A stretch of DNA of 64,000 bases from NCBI RefSeq assembly GCF_024172085.1, contig NZ_JAMZDZ010000001.1:6820001-6884000 (forward strand), read 5' to 3'. The position numbers and the translations under genes were made by a program. Under the pieces are notes generated by a model, which worked only from the letters and a program-made list of their open reading frames with translations, was not told the DNA's origin and searched no databases. The stretch comes from Hamadaea flava. Its GTDB lineage: Bacteria > Actinomycetota > Actinomycetes > Mycobacteriales > Micromonosporaceae. Positions 30,937 to 41,571 of the stretch are shown piece by piece; the first letter of the stretch is position 1; every line of letters starts with the position of its first letter.

Positions 30937-32229
30937 ATGGGGCGAGAGCGCGGGCGCGAGGAACGGGACTTCGGCCCCGGCGGCGACGACACCGACTGCT
31001 CCATCCTGCACGTCGACATGGACGCGTTCTTCGCCTCCGTGGAGGTGCGGCGGCATCCGGAGCTGCGGGGCAAGCCGGTCGTCGTCGGCGGCACCGGCGG
31101 CCGGGGCGTCGTCTCCTCGGCGAGCTACGAGGCCCGGGCTTTCGGCGTACGCAGCGCCATGCCGACCAGCCGGGCGCGGGCGCTCTGCCCTCAGGCCATC
31201 TTCATCCCGCCCGACTCCGGGGCGTACGGGGAGGCCTCCCGAGCGGTGATGGCGATCCTGCGTGACGTGACGCCGCTGGTCGAGCAGTTGAGCGTGGACG
31301 AGGCGTTCCTCGACGTGGCCGGGGCGCGGCGGCTGCTCGGGCCGCCCGCGCAGATCGCGATCGATCTCCGCGCCCGGATCGCGCGCGAGTTGCAGCTGCC
31401 CTGTTCGGTCGGGATCGCGCCGACGAAGTTCCTGGCCAAGCTCGGCTCGGCGCGCGCCAAGCCGGACGGCCTGCTGCTCATTCCCCGCGCCCGGGTGCTG
31501 GAGTTCCTGCATCCGCTGCCGGTCTCGACCCTCTGGGGCGTCGGCGAGCGGTCGGCCGAGCAGTTGCATCGGGTCGGCCTGCGGACGGTCGGCGACGTGG
31601 CGCAGGCCCCAATGGGTCTGCTGCGCTCGGCCGTCGGCGACGCGGCCGCCACCCACCTGCACGAACTTGCCTCCGGCCGGGACCCGCGCCCGGTCACCAC
31701 CGGCCGGGAGGAGAAGTCGGTCGGCTCGGAGACCACCTACGACATCGACGTGTCCGATCACGAGCGGATCAAGCAGACCATGCTGGCGTTGTCCGGACAG
31801 GTCGGCGCGCGCCTGCGGGCAGCCGGCCAAAGCGGACGCACGATCGCGATCAAAGTCCGTTTCGCCGACTTCAAGACGATCAACCGGTCCCGGACGCTGC
31901 CGGTCGCCACCGACGTTTCCCAAGAGATCTTCCAGACGGCGTGGACGTTGTTCCGGGCGCTCGGGCCGACCGACCGCATCCGGCTCATCGGCGTCCGCGT
32001 CGAAGGCCTGGCCGGAGCCGAAGGCGCAGCTAGGCAGCTTGCCCTCGGCGAGCCCGAACGCGGCTGGCGGGAAGCGGAACGTGCCATCGACGCGGCGGCG
32101 AGCCGGTTCGGCCGGGCCGCCGTGAAGCCCGCCAGCCTGCTGAAAGCAGGGGACCGCCGGAGGCAGCCGGACAAACGCGCCGAGCCGGACCGACTCGACC
32201 CGCTTTCCGACGGCTTCACCGCCTCGTAG
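30937..32229 (+). CDS. dinB: DNA polymerase IV (Y family)
   Basis: Translesion DNA polymerase, 430 residues. The catalytic residues are intact: SILHVDMDAFFASVEVRR (first Asp pair) and LVEQLSVDEAFLDVAGARR (Asp-Glu), with VSSASYEARAFGVRSAMPT in the fingers, PCSVGIAPTKFLAKLGSARAKPDGL, the helix-hairpin-helix PVSTLWGVGERSAEQLHRVGL, and a little-finger domain. A Q-L-[SD]-L-F beta-clamp motif is not obvious at the C-terminus (…DRLDPLSDGFTAS). The N-terminal 20 residues are a charged extension. Start ATG 30937 is 6 nt after the -10 element. DNA-damage control through PafBC is plausible. Confidence 0.95.
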   Translation: MGRERGREERDFGPGGDDTDCSILHVDMDAFFASVEVRRHPELRGKPVVVGGTGGRGVVSSASYEARAFGVRSAMPTSRARALCPQAIFIPPDSGAYGEASRAVMAILRDVTPLVEQLSVDEAFLDVAGARRLLGPPAQIAIDLRARIARELQLPCSVGIAPTKFLAKLGSARAKPDGLLLIPRARVLEFLHPLPVSTLWGVGERSAEQLHRVGLRTVGDVAQAPMGLLRSAVGDAAATHLHELASGRDPRPVTTGREEKSVGSETTYDIDVSDHERIKQTMLALSGQVGARLRAAGQSGRTIAIKVRFADFKTINRSRTLPVATDVSQEIFQTAWTLFRALGPTDRIRLIGVRVEGLAGAEGAARQLALGEPERGWREAERAIDAAASRFGRAAVKPASLLKAGDRRRQPDKRAEPDRLDPLSDGFTAS

Positions 32230-32357
32230 ACTTGGGGTGCAGCGGCCACCTGGCTGCTGGGAGTCCGTCGACCCCCGCTCGTCGCCTCCGGAGGTGGGAA
32301 CATCCCACCAACCGGCGTCGGTGTGAGTCGACCCGGGGATCACCGGGGAGGAGTGCC

Positions 32358-32753
32358 GTGCCGCTCTCCGAGCACGAGCAGCGTCTGTTCGAACAGATCG
32401 AACGCTCGCTGGCCGAGGACCCGAAGTTCGCCTCGGCGGTGCGCAGCACCGATCCGCGTTTCCACGCGCGTCGGCGCATGATCATCGCAGGCCTGGTGGT
32501 CGCCGCCGGGCTGGCCCTCGTCGTCTGGGGTGCGATCGACGGCAACACCCTGATCGGCGTGGCCGGCTTCGTGGTGATGCTCGCCGCGGCCGCCTTCGCC
32601 ATCCAATCCCAACGCCGTGCGCACAACCGGGAGCTGCGCGCGGTCGACGGCACCGCCGCCCGACGCGTACGCAGCGGTGGCGGTCGCTCCTCCGGCGGCC
32701 TGCTCGGCCGCCTCGAGCAGCGCTGGCGGGATCGGCCCGAAGGCCGCTTCTAG
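32358..32753 (+). CDS. DUF3040 membrane protein
   Basis: A 131-residue protein of the actinobacterial DUF3040 family (M. tuberculosis Rv2169c is a member in the same region). It opens with the diagnostic MPLSEHEQRLFEQIERSLAEDPKFA, followed by two hydrophobic helices (RRMIIAGLVVAAGLALVVWG and LIGVAGFVVMLAAAAFAI) and a basic Arg/Gly-rich C-terminal tail. GTG 32358 has GGGGAGGAG directly upstream. Function unknown. A strong hairpin terminator follows 23 nt after the stop, and the repeat-rich gap starts there. Confidence 0.88.
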   Translation: MPLSEHEQRLFEQIERSLAEDPKFASAVRSTDPRFHARRRMIIAGLVVAAGLALVVWGAIDGNTLIGVAGFVVMLAAAAFAIQSQRRAHNRELRAVDGTAARRVRSGGGRSSGGLLGRLEQRWRDRPEGRF

Positions 32754-32775
32754 CCCAGTCGCTGCACCGCGTGTG

Positions 32776-32799
32776 GCCCTCGTCCAGCGGGACGAGGGC
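32776..32799 (+). terminator. Hairpin terminator after the DUF3040 gene
   Basis: Perfect 10-bp stem GCCCTCGTCC / GGACGAGGGC with a 4-nt loop, followed by CTTTC. A short T run only. Confidence 0.7.
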
Positions 32800-32810
32800 T
32801 TTCGCGTACC

Positions 32811-33018
32811 CCGCCGGCCCTGGCTGTGTCCGCCGTCCGTCGCGCCCGCCGGCCCTGGCTGTGTCCGCCGTCCGTCGCGCCCGCCGGCCCTGGCTGTGTC
32901 CGCCGTCCGTCGCGCCCGCCGGCCCTGGCTGTGTCCGCCGTCCGTCGCGCCCGCCGGCCCTGGCTGTGTCCGCCGTCCGTCGCGCCCGCCACCCTCGCTG
33001 CGTCCGCCGTCCGTCGCG
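32811..33018 (+). repeat. 35-bp tandem repeat array (VNTR)
   Basis: Five perfect copies of a 35-bp unit begin at 32811, 32846, 32881, 32916 and 32951; each opens CCGCCGGCCCTGGCTGTGTC. They are followed by about one diverged unit in which CTGGCTGTG became CTCGCTGCG, and a shorter remnant. No spacers occur, so it is not a CRISPR array. No gene is supported here. Confidence 0.95.
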
Positions 33019-33064
33019 CCCGGCCCTCGCTGCGTCCGCCGTCGGCCGTCCGCCACCCTCGCTG

Positions 33065-33113
33065 CCGTCCGCCGTCCGCCGTCCGCCGTCCGCCGTCCGC
33101 CGTCCGCCGTCCG
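33065..33113 (+). repeat. 7-bp microsatellite
   Basis: Seven head-to-tail copies of CCGTCCG. The same heptamer occurs inside the 35-bp unit (35 = 5 x 7), which suggests the larger array grew from it. The array abuts repeat copy F. Confidence 0.9.
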
Positions 33114-33120
33114 CCGCGGA

Positions 33121-33208
33121 GTTGATCATTGAGTTGGGGGAACGATCAGGGTGCCGGGGACACGACACGCCGGTCGATCACGACCGATAGTTCATGATCG
33201 CGCGGAAA
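33121..33208 (+). repeat. Dispersed 88-bp GATC-rich element, copy F
   Basis: Well-preserved copy: GTTGATCATTGAGTTGGG, CGATCAGGGTGC, GGACACGACACGCCGG, CGGTCGATCACGACCG (6-bp hairpin arms) and TTCATGATCGCGCGGAAA. Confidence 0.9.
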
Positions 33209-33318
33209 GCGACGGGGGCGCGGAGAGCGACGGGGCGCGGAGAGCGACGGGGCGCGGAGAGCGACGGGCGCGCGGAGAGCGACGGGCGCGGAAAGCGACG
33301 GGCGTGCGGAGAGCGACG
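33200..33318 (+). repeat. 16-18 bp tandem tail expanded from the end of element F
   Basis: About seven irregular units of the form GCGCGGAGAGCGACGG, each resembling the terminal GCGCGGAAAGC of the element itself. It suggests tandem amplification of the element's right end. Confidence 0.75.
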
Positions 33319-33330
33319 CGGGAAGCGAGC

Positions 33331-33357
33331 GGGCTCGGCGCCGGAGGCGCCGAGCCC
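33331..33357. terminator. Hairpin after the transglutaminase gene
   Basis: Perfect 12-bp stem GGGCTCGGCGCC / GGCGCCGAGCCC with a 3-nt loop, 27 nt beyond the minus-strand stop codon. No T tract. Confidence 0.55.
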
Positions 33358-33383
33358 GCGAGAGCCCGCGAGTGGAGCGAGCG

Positions 33384-35834
33384 TCATCGGGAGGCGAGTA
33401 GCCGCCGCGGATTGAACCGGAGGAGGAACTCGCGGAGCTGTCCCGTCCGCTGGACGCCACGGCTGAGCCCTTCCAAGAGTCCGATCCGCCACCGGGCCAG
33501 CACCGACGGCGGCATGAGCACGGCGAAGACGCGCGTACGCCGGTCGGAGGTGCTGGCGAGGTGCCGCCGGATGAGCCGTAGCGCGTCCGGCAGTGCTTGC
33601 GGGTCGAGCGGGTTGCGGGCGTACCGGGCGCGTTCTTCGGCGAGGGCGAGCCGTTGGGCTCCGTCGGCTGTCGCCTGGGGCAGTTCCTGTTCGGCGATGA
33701 GTCGCCGGGCCACCGCGCGCGGGGTTTCGGCGGGGTCGGCCGGCACCCGGAAGTCGACCAGGGTGTCGAGCAGTTCGTCCCAGGCGTCGTGGGCCAGGTT
33801 CCGGGCCCGGTCAGCGTTGGTGTCGGAGATGACCACCATCGTCCCGGTCGGGGTGACCTCCAGCGGGTCGGCGGGTATGCCGTCGGACCGGGATCTGCGG
33901 GTTCGCAGCATCCGGCGGCGTACGCCCGGCACGCTGAGCAGCAGCACCAGGGCCACCGCGCCGGCGAGCAGGTACCACGGCCACATCACGGTCTGTTCGA
34001 TGGGCTGGCCGTCGGCGCCGAACTGTGCGTCCGGGTCGTTGGCCCCGAGGCCCTTGTCGGGCAGGTCGTCCCCGGCGTCTCCGCCCGGGCCGGGGCTGAA
34101 CGACGGGTTCGCCGACGGCCCGGTGGTCTGGTTGGGGTCGGGAGCCCACGCGGAGGCGACCGAGCCCGCGACGTAGGTGCTCGGCGTCGCGTCGAACGGC
34201 ACCCAGCCGAAGCCCTGGAAGTAGACCTCGGTCCAGGCGTGCAGGTTGCGGTTGGTCAGCGTGAACGTGTACTGCCCGTTCGCGACGCGCACGTTGTTGC
34301 CCCGGGCGAAGCCGAACGCGACCCGCGCCGGGATGCCCGCCGTACGCACGAGCCAGGCCATCGCGGCGGCGTACTGCTCGCAGAAGCCCGTCTTGTTGTT
34401 CAGGAAGTCGACGATCTTCTGGCCGGACGTGCCGGTCGGCACTTCGAGGCTGTACTTGAAGCCGTTCTTGGCGGAGAAGTAGTCGTAGATCGCACGGACC
34501 TTCTCGTACGGCGTCTTCGCGTCCTTCGTCAGTTCGTCGACCCGCTTGCGGACCTCGGCCACCAGGGGCACCGCGGTGAACTGCCGCCGCATCGCGTTCT
34601 CGGCCGACAGCTCGGGCGCCTCGTTGAGTTCCTGCGGCGTGTAGGTCGAGCGGACGTAGTCGAAGTCGTAGGTACGCCCGCCGGACCGGGATCGCAGTGA
34701 GAAGACGACCTGCATGTTCTGGTCGTAGGACCAGTCCGAGCCGATCTTGCGGGTCTGCACCGGTTCGGCGTACACCGGCAGCAGCGGCATGTCGAACGTC
34801 TTGGACACCTCGACATTGGCCGTGTACTTCTCCCGCGTCACGCCGAACGACGGCCGCTGGTACGGGTCGGGCAGCGGGTTGCCGATGCTCGTGCCGTTGG
34901 GCACCCGCGTGCCGAAGCCGCCCGCGCTCAGCTCGTCGGCCACCCCGAACCGCAGGTAGTAGGGGTTGGCGTCGGTCGTGGTGACCTTGACGAGGTCGAT
35001 GACCTCCTTCTGGTTCAACCGGCCGCTGAGGTCGGCGAACAGGTTGGCCTGCAGGCCGCCCCGGCCGGAGCCGGTGCCGTTCCCGCCTTCGCCGTTCCCG
35101 CCGAACTGGTCGAAGAAACTGGAGCTGAGCTGGGGGATGAGCAGCGGGATGACGATCGCGACGATCACGCTGACCACGCCGAGCCGCCGGCCGGCCGAGG
35201 CCAGCGGGGACGGCTCCCACACGTCGACGTCGCGGCCCTCGCCGGTGAACCGCCGCCCGAATCGGCGTACGCGGTCCACATTGTCGCTGACCAGCAGCCA
35301 CAGGTACGCGGCCGCGGCGAAGACGAACGGGACGACCGCGACCGAGTCGGGGTAGACCGCGATCGGCACGGCATAGATGGCCAGCATCGGCAGCCCGGTC
35401 AGAGCCGGCCGCCGCATCGCGACGGTGAGCAGGTCGTTGATGATCGCGACCAGCCCGATGCCGAACACCGTCAGGAACAGCAGCCCGTCCAGATCGGGCA
35501 CGGGTACGCCGTTGTCCCGGATCTGGTCACCGGCGGTCGACAGCAGCGACGCGAAGTACTTGATCGTGTCCGGCGTCGGGATGATCCCGATCAGCGAGTG
35601 CCCGTTGGAGAACAGCAGGGTCAGGATCACCACCAGGGCGGCGAGCATGCCGAAGCCCTGCGCGGCGGCTCGGCCACGCAGGGCGCGTACCCCTGCCGCC
35701 GTGGCGGCCACGACCCCGACGGCGAACGCGGACTCGATCAGCCAGGTCCACGTCTGGAAGATCCCCGCGAGCGGCGTGGCCGCGAGCAGGGTGGCCGCCG
35801 CGGCGACGAAGCCGAGGTGACGACGGTTGGTCAC
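33384..35834 (-). CDS. Membrane transglutaminase-like protein (TgpA family)
   Basis: An 816-residue membrane protein with about six N-terminal helices (residues 1-230), a long exported domain containing a transglutaminase core, and one C-terminal helix (WPWYLLAGAVALVLLLSVPG) followed by a cytoplasmic tail with a DUF4129-like segment. The catalytic triad region is visible: TGFCEQYAAAMAWLVRTAGIPARVAFGFARG (Cys), NRNLHAWTEVYFQGFGWVPFDATPS (His and Asp). Actinobacterial relatives occur in the same three-gene operon with MoxR and DUF58 proteins, as here; the operon's substrate is not defined. Start GTG 35834. The DUF58 stop is 23 nt upstream. Confidence 0.9.
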   Translation of the reverse strand: MTNRRHLGFVAAAATLLAATPLAGIFQTWTWLIESAFAVGVVAATAAGVRALRGRAAAQGFGMLAALVVILTLLFSNGHSLIGIIPTPDTIKYFASLLSTAGDQIRDNGVPVPDLDGLLFLTVFGIGLVAIINDLLTVAMRRPALTGLPMLAIYAVPIAVYPDSVAVVPFVFAAAAYLWLLVSDNVDRVRRFGRRFTGEGRDVDVWEPSPLASAGRRLGVVSVIVAIVIPLLIPQLSSSFFDQFGGNGEGGNGTGSGRGGLQANLFADLSGRLNQKEVIDLVKVTTTDANPYYLRFGVADELSAGGFGTRVPNGTSIGNPLPDPYQRPSFGVTREKYTANVEVSKTFDMPLLPVYAEPVQTRKIGSDWSYDQNMQVVFSLRSRSGGRTYDFDYVRSTYTPQELNEAPELSAENAMRRQFTAVPLVAEVRKRVDELTKDAKTPYEKVRAIYDYFSAKNGFKYSLEVPTGTSGQKIVDFLNNKTGFCEQYAAAMAWLVRTAGIPARVAFGFARGNNVRVANGQYTFTLTNRNLHAWTEVYFQGFGWVPFDATPSTYVAGSVASAWAPDPNQTTGPSANPSFSPGPGGDAGDDLPDKGLGANDPDAQFGADGQPIEQTVMWPWYLLAGAVALVLLLSVPGVRRRMLRTRRSRSDGIPADPLEVTPTGTMVVISDTNADRARNLAHDAWDELLDTLVDFRVPADPAETPRAVARRLIAEQELPQATADGAQRLALAEERARYARNPLDPQALPDALRLIRRHLASTSDRRTRVFAVLMPPSVLARWRIGLLEGLSRGVQRTGQLREFLLRFNPRRLLASR

Positions 35835-35856
35835 GAGAGCACCAGCCTTTCTGCGG

Positions 35857-37161
35857 TCATCGTCGGCCCGTCGTGGGCAGGGCGGTCTCGGCGAGCGCGG
35901 CGCGCCAGGCGAACCCGGCCGAACCGCGGCCGGCGTGCGGCCAGAGCGCGGCGAGCTTGGCGCCGTGCTCCGCGCCGACCACCCGCCAGCCGTTGTGCAT
36001 CAGGGCGAGCGCGGTGGCGGCCCGGTCGCGGTCGGCGGTCGCGCGGGCCTCGGGTGGCAGGTTGAGCCAGGTCGAGGCGTCGATCGCGAACGCGACACAG
36101 GTGGTGCCGCTGGCCCGCAACCCGGCGAGGATCTGCGTCTCCGGCTCGCCGAGCTGGCCCAGGATGGCGATGATCAGGCCGCCGTCGGACCGCCGCCGGG
36201 AGTGCTCGACCAGGGCGGCCAGCGTGCTCCGATTGCTGGTCTTGACCTCGGCCAGCCGGTCCATCAGGTGCGCCTCGCCGGCCGCGTCGTGCGCGTCGAC
36301 GTCGATGTCTCCGTCGGAGACCAGCCGGATCCGGTATCCGGCGTCGCGCAGGTGCATCGCGATGCTGGCGGCGGCGGACACGGCCCACTCGAAGCTCGCC
36401 GTCGGCCCCTCGCCTCGGTGGGCGACCGCCCGGGAGTCGAGCAGGATCGTCGCCCGGCTCTCCCAGGGCTGCTCCTCACGGCGGACCATCAGCTCGCCGA
36501 CGCGCGCGGTCGAGCGCCAGTGCACCCGCCGCAGGTCGTCGCCGTGCCGGTATTCGCGGGTCGCCGCGTCGTCCTCGCCGTGTACCGACACCGAGCGCGC
36601 CCGGGAGTCGCCCGACCCCGCGAACTCGCCCGCGAGGCGTACCGAGGGAAGCGGCACGACCTGCGGGATCACCACCAGATGGTCGGTGCTCGGGAAGGAC
36701 CGGGTCAGCTCGCACAGCCCGAACGGGTCGGTCATGCGGATCGCGAGCGGGCCCACCTCGTACCGGCCGCGGGCGTCGGCGCGGACCGTGTAGGCGACCG
36801 AACTCGCCTGGCCCGCGCCGAGCCGTTCCAGCACCAGCCGCGGCCGGCTGCCCAGCGCGTACGGGAGGCGGTCCTCCAGCAGCAGCGTCCCGGTGGGCAG
36901 CCGGGACATGTTCGCCAGCCGGAGCACGACCCGGGAGCTGGAGCCGACCGGCACCCGGTGCGGCTCCAGGGTCCGCGTGCAGGACAGCTTGTAGCGCGAC
37001 CGGCCCACATAGGCCGCCGCCAGCAAGGGCAGCACGGCCAGCAGGGCCGCCACGCGCATGAGGTCCCGCTCGCCGAGGATCAGGGACGCGAGCGCGGCAG
37101 CGGCAGCCGCGGCGAAGAACGCTCGCCCCCGCGTGGTCAGGCCGCTCAGCGCCTCGCGCAC
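35857..37161 (-). CDS. DUF58 domain protein
   Basis: A 434-residue protein with two N-terminal hydrophobic helices (AFFAAAAAAALASLILG and LAVLPLLAAAYVG) and a DUF58 domain, a vWA-like fold that works with MoxR ATPases. Diagnostic segment: DDLRRVHWRSTARVGELMVRREEQPWE. Start GTG 37161 is preceded by a strong GGAGGTGATG ribosome site that overlaps the moxR stop, so the genes are coupled (7-nt gap). Middle gene of moxR-DUF58-transglutaminase. Longer in-frame upstream sequence is the moxR shadow. Confidence 0.9.
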   Translation of the reverse strand: MREALSGLTTRGRAFFAAAAAAALASLILGERDLMRVAALLAVLPLLAAAYVGRSRYKLSCTRTLEPHRVPVGSSSRVVLRLANMSRLPTGTLLLEDRLPYALGSRPRLVLERLGAGQASSVAYTVRADARGRYEVGPLAIRMTDPFGLCELTRSFPSTDHLVVIPQVVPLPSVRLAGEFAGSGDSRARSVSVHGEDDAATREYRHGDDLRRVHWRSTARVGELMVRREEQPWESRATILLDSRAVAHRGEGPTASFEWAVSAAASIAMHLRDAGYRIRLVSDGDIDVDAHDAAGEAHLMDRLAEVKTSNRSTLAALVEHSRRRSDGGLIIAILGQLGEPETQILAGLRASGTTCVAFAIDASTWLNLPPEARATADRDRAATALALMHNGWRVVGAEHGAKLAALWPHAGRGSAGFAWRAALAETALPTTGRR

Positions 37162-37168
37162 GGCGTCA

Positions 37169-38212
37169 TCACCTCCGCTCGAAAGCCTGCGTGCCCTGCC
37201 GCCGCTCGCTCGGCACCGGCAGGCGGTGCACCAGATCCGAGACGATGGCATCAGTGGTACGCCGAGAAAGCTGAGCGTCGGCGGTCGGGATGATCCGGTG
37301 CGCCAGGACGGGCACCGCGAGCGCCTGAAGGTCGTCCGGCAGGACGTAGTCGCGGCCGTCCAGGGCGGCGATCGCCTTCGCCGTCCGCAGCAGTTGCAGC
37401 GTGGCCCGCGGCGAAGCGCCCAGCCGCAGGTCGCCCGACTCACGGGTGGCCGTCACCAGGGAGATCGCGTAGTTCTTCACGGCGTCGGAGACGTGCACCG
37501 CGCGTACGGTGGCGATCATCTCGCGGACGCGGGCCGCGTCGGAGACCGCGACCAGGTTCTCCAGCGGGTCCTGGGCCGAGTGCACGTCGAGCATCGCCAG
37601 CTCGGCGTTGGCGTCGGGGTAGCCCATGGCGATCCTGGCGGTGAACCGGTCGCGCTGCGCCTCGGGCAGCGGATAGGTCCCCTCCATCTCGATCGGGTTC
37701 TGGGTGGCGATGACCATGAACGGCGTCTGGAGCGGGTAGGTGACGCCGTCGACGGTGACCTGCCGCTCCTCCATGCACTCGAGCAGCGCGGACTGGGTCT
37801 TCGGCGAGGCCCGGTTGATCTCGTCGCCGACCACCAGGTTGGCGAAGACCGCGCCGGGCTTGAACTCGAAGTCGTGGTTCTCCTGGTTGTAGACGTTCAC
37901 GCCGGTGACGTCGCTGGGGAGCAGGTCGGGGGTGAACTGGATGCGCCGCACGGAACAGTCGATCGACCGCGCGAGCGCCTTGGCGAGCTTCGTCTTGCCG
38001 ACGCCGGGGACGTCCTCGATCAGCAGATGGCCCTCCGCGAGCAGCACGGCGAGCGCCAGCCGGACGGTGGCCGTCTTGCCCTCGATGACCTGCTCGATGT
38101 TGGCGACGATGGCTTCCGCCGCCGACTGGAACTCTTCGGCCGGTAGAGCTGGGTTGAGCTCCTCGCGGCCGCCGTCCCACGACCCAGGCGTCAGGGGGTT
38201 ACGGGTGGTCAA
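37169..38212 (-). CDS. MoxR-family AAA+ ATPase
   Basis: A 347-residue AAA+ ATPase, thought to act as a chaperone assembling or maturing partner complexes. Walker A GVGKTKLAKAL in LLIEDVPGVGKTK, Walker B LVVGDEINRASPKTQSALLECM, sensor 1 VIATQNPIEMEGTYPLPEAQRDRF are all intact. The first 30 residues are variable. Start is TTG 38212, with GAGGAGG upstream. First gene of the three-gene operon; it diverges from the leuS leader. The exact partners in this lineage have not been defined. Confidence 0.93.
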   Translation of the reverse strand: MTTRNPLTPGSWDGGREELNPALPAEEFQSAAEAIVANIEQVIEGKTATVRLALAVLLAEGHLLIEDVPGVGKTKLAKALARSIDCSVRRIQFTPDLLPSDVTGVNVYNQENHDFEFKPGAVFANLVVGDEINRASPKTQSALLECMEERQVTVDGVTYPLQTPFMVIATQNPIEMEGTYPLPEAQRDRFTARIAMGYPDANAELAMLDVHSAQDPLENLVAVSDAARVREMIATVRAVHVSDAVKNYAISLVTATRESGDLRLGASPRATLQLLRTAKAIAALDGRDYVLPDDLQALAVPVLAHRIIPTADAQLSRRTTDAIVSDLVHRLPVPSERRQGTQAFERR

Positions 38213-38361
38213 CGGGCCTCCTCAAGATCGTGACCTCCGGTGCGTCTGTTAGACGCCCCAGCCCCGCCCGTGGGTTGCAGGCCCGCCGTCGGCGAGGCGG
38301 CTCTCAGTGTGGGAGAAGTCTCCCCGAGTTACTTGCTCCCGGCAACAATCCGCGCTACCGG

Positions 38362-38392
38362 TTCGACGCTACCTCTTGCGCAGCGGTACACT
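38362..38392 (+). promoter_or_regulatory. Putative promoter of the leuS leader
   Basis: TACACT (38387-38392) is the best -10 element; a weak -35 TTCGAC (38362-38367) lies 19 nt upstream. The -10 hexamer ends 7 nt before the leader-peptide ATG, so the peptide would be leaderless. Upstream, 38213-38360 holds only a small hairpin GCGTCT/AGACGC and no gene. Confidence 0.45.
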
Positions 38393-38399
38393 GCGGTGC

Positions 38400-38438
38400 A
38401 TGGGCCGGACTTTCGAGCTCCTTAGCGAGCCGTGCTAA
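38400..38438 (+). CDS. leuS attenuator leader peptide
   Basis: Encodes MGRTFELLSEPC, with two adjacent leucine codons CTC CTT at 38418-38423, ending TAA. No Shine-Dalgarno sequence precedes it; the -10 element is 7 nt away. The 3' part of the peptide coding sequence (GCCGTGCT) pairs with AGCACGGC at 38455-38462. Leader-peptide attenuators before leuS have been predicted in Streptomyces; this would be the Micromonosporaceae equivalent. Alternative: a chance short frame. Confidence 0.55.
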   Translation: MGRTFELLSEPC

Positions 38439-38464
38439 CGCCACTTCGAGCGTGAGCACGGCGA

Positions 38465-38489
38465 CCCCTCCTGCGTGAGGGGTTTTTTT
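38465..38489 (+). terminator. leuS leader attenuator (intrinsic terminator)
   Basis: CCCCTC / GAGGGG stem with a 6-nt loop and seven Ts. It lies 87 nt before the leuS start and on its sense strand, so it must be conditional, consistent with attenuation. An uninterrupted second hairpin, TGTGGGCG/CGCCCACA (38489-38508), follows. Confidence 0.85.
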
Positions 38490-38575
38490 GTGGGCGCTTG
38501 CGCCCACAAACGGAATGTCAGCTGCCTGCTTTTGATCTTGATTTGAACTTTGCATCACCCGAGGGGACCTGACAC

Positions 38576-41419
<2,844 letters not shown>

Positions 41420-41432
41420 CCTTCGAGCGTTA

Positions 41433-41485
41433 GATGACAACACTGTCATCCCAGGTGGCGGCCCGTCTACGTGAGGAGACGGGCC
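41433..41485 (+). terminator. Double hairpin after leuS
   Basis: GATGACA/TGTCATC (7 bp, 4-nt loop) and 9 nt later GGCCCGTCT/AGACGGGCC (9 bp, 8-nt loop). No T run; likely factor-assisted terminator between leuS and the next gene. Confidence 0.6.
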
Positions 41486-41571
41486 GTTCGCCGTCTATGG
41501 ACGTACCCCGTGACAAAACTGGGGACATCGGTCGATGATCGCTTCCGGGCGGCGCGACGAAGCTGTGGCTC

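Noticed and set aside
32811-33018. Possible CRISPR array from the regular 35-bp repeats
   Set aside because: Units are directly adjacent with no unique spacers and no cas genes nearby; it is a simple tandem array.
32482-33168. Proteins predicted across the VNTR (repeats of GRDGRRTQPGPAGATD type)
   Set aside because: Produced only by translation of the tandem repeat in all frames; no start context or homologue.
33146-33492. Minus-strand small protein over repeat F and its tail
   Set aside because: Entirely repeat-derived; no normal coding sequence attached, unlike the gene over repeat A.
38213-38575. T-box riboswitch before leuS
   Set aside because: No T-box sequence (GGUGGnACCGCG type) or specifier hairpin was found; a leader peptide plus terminator explains the region better.
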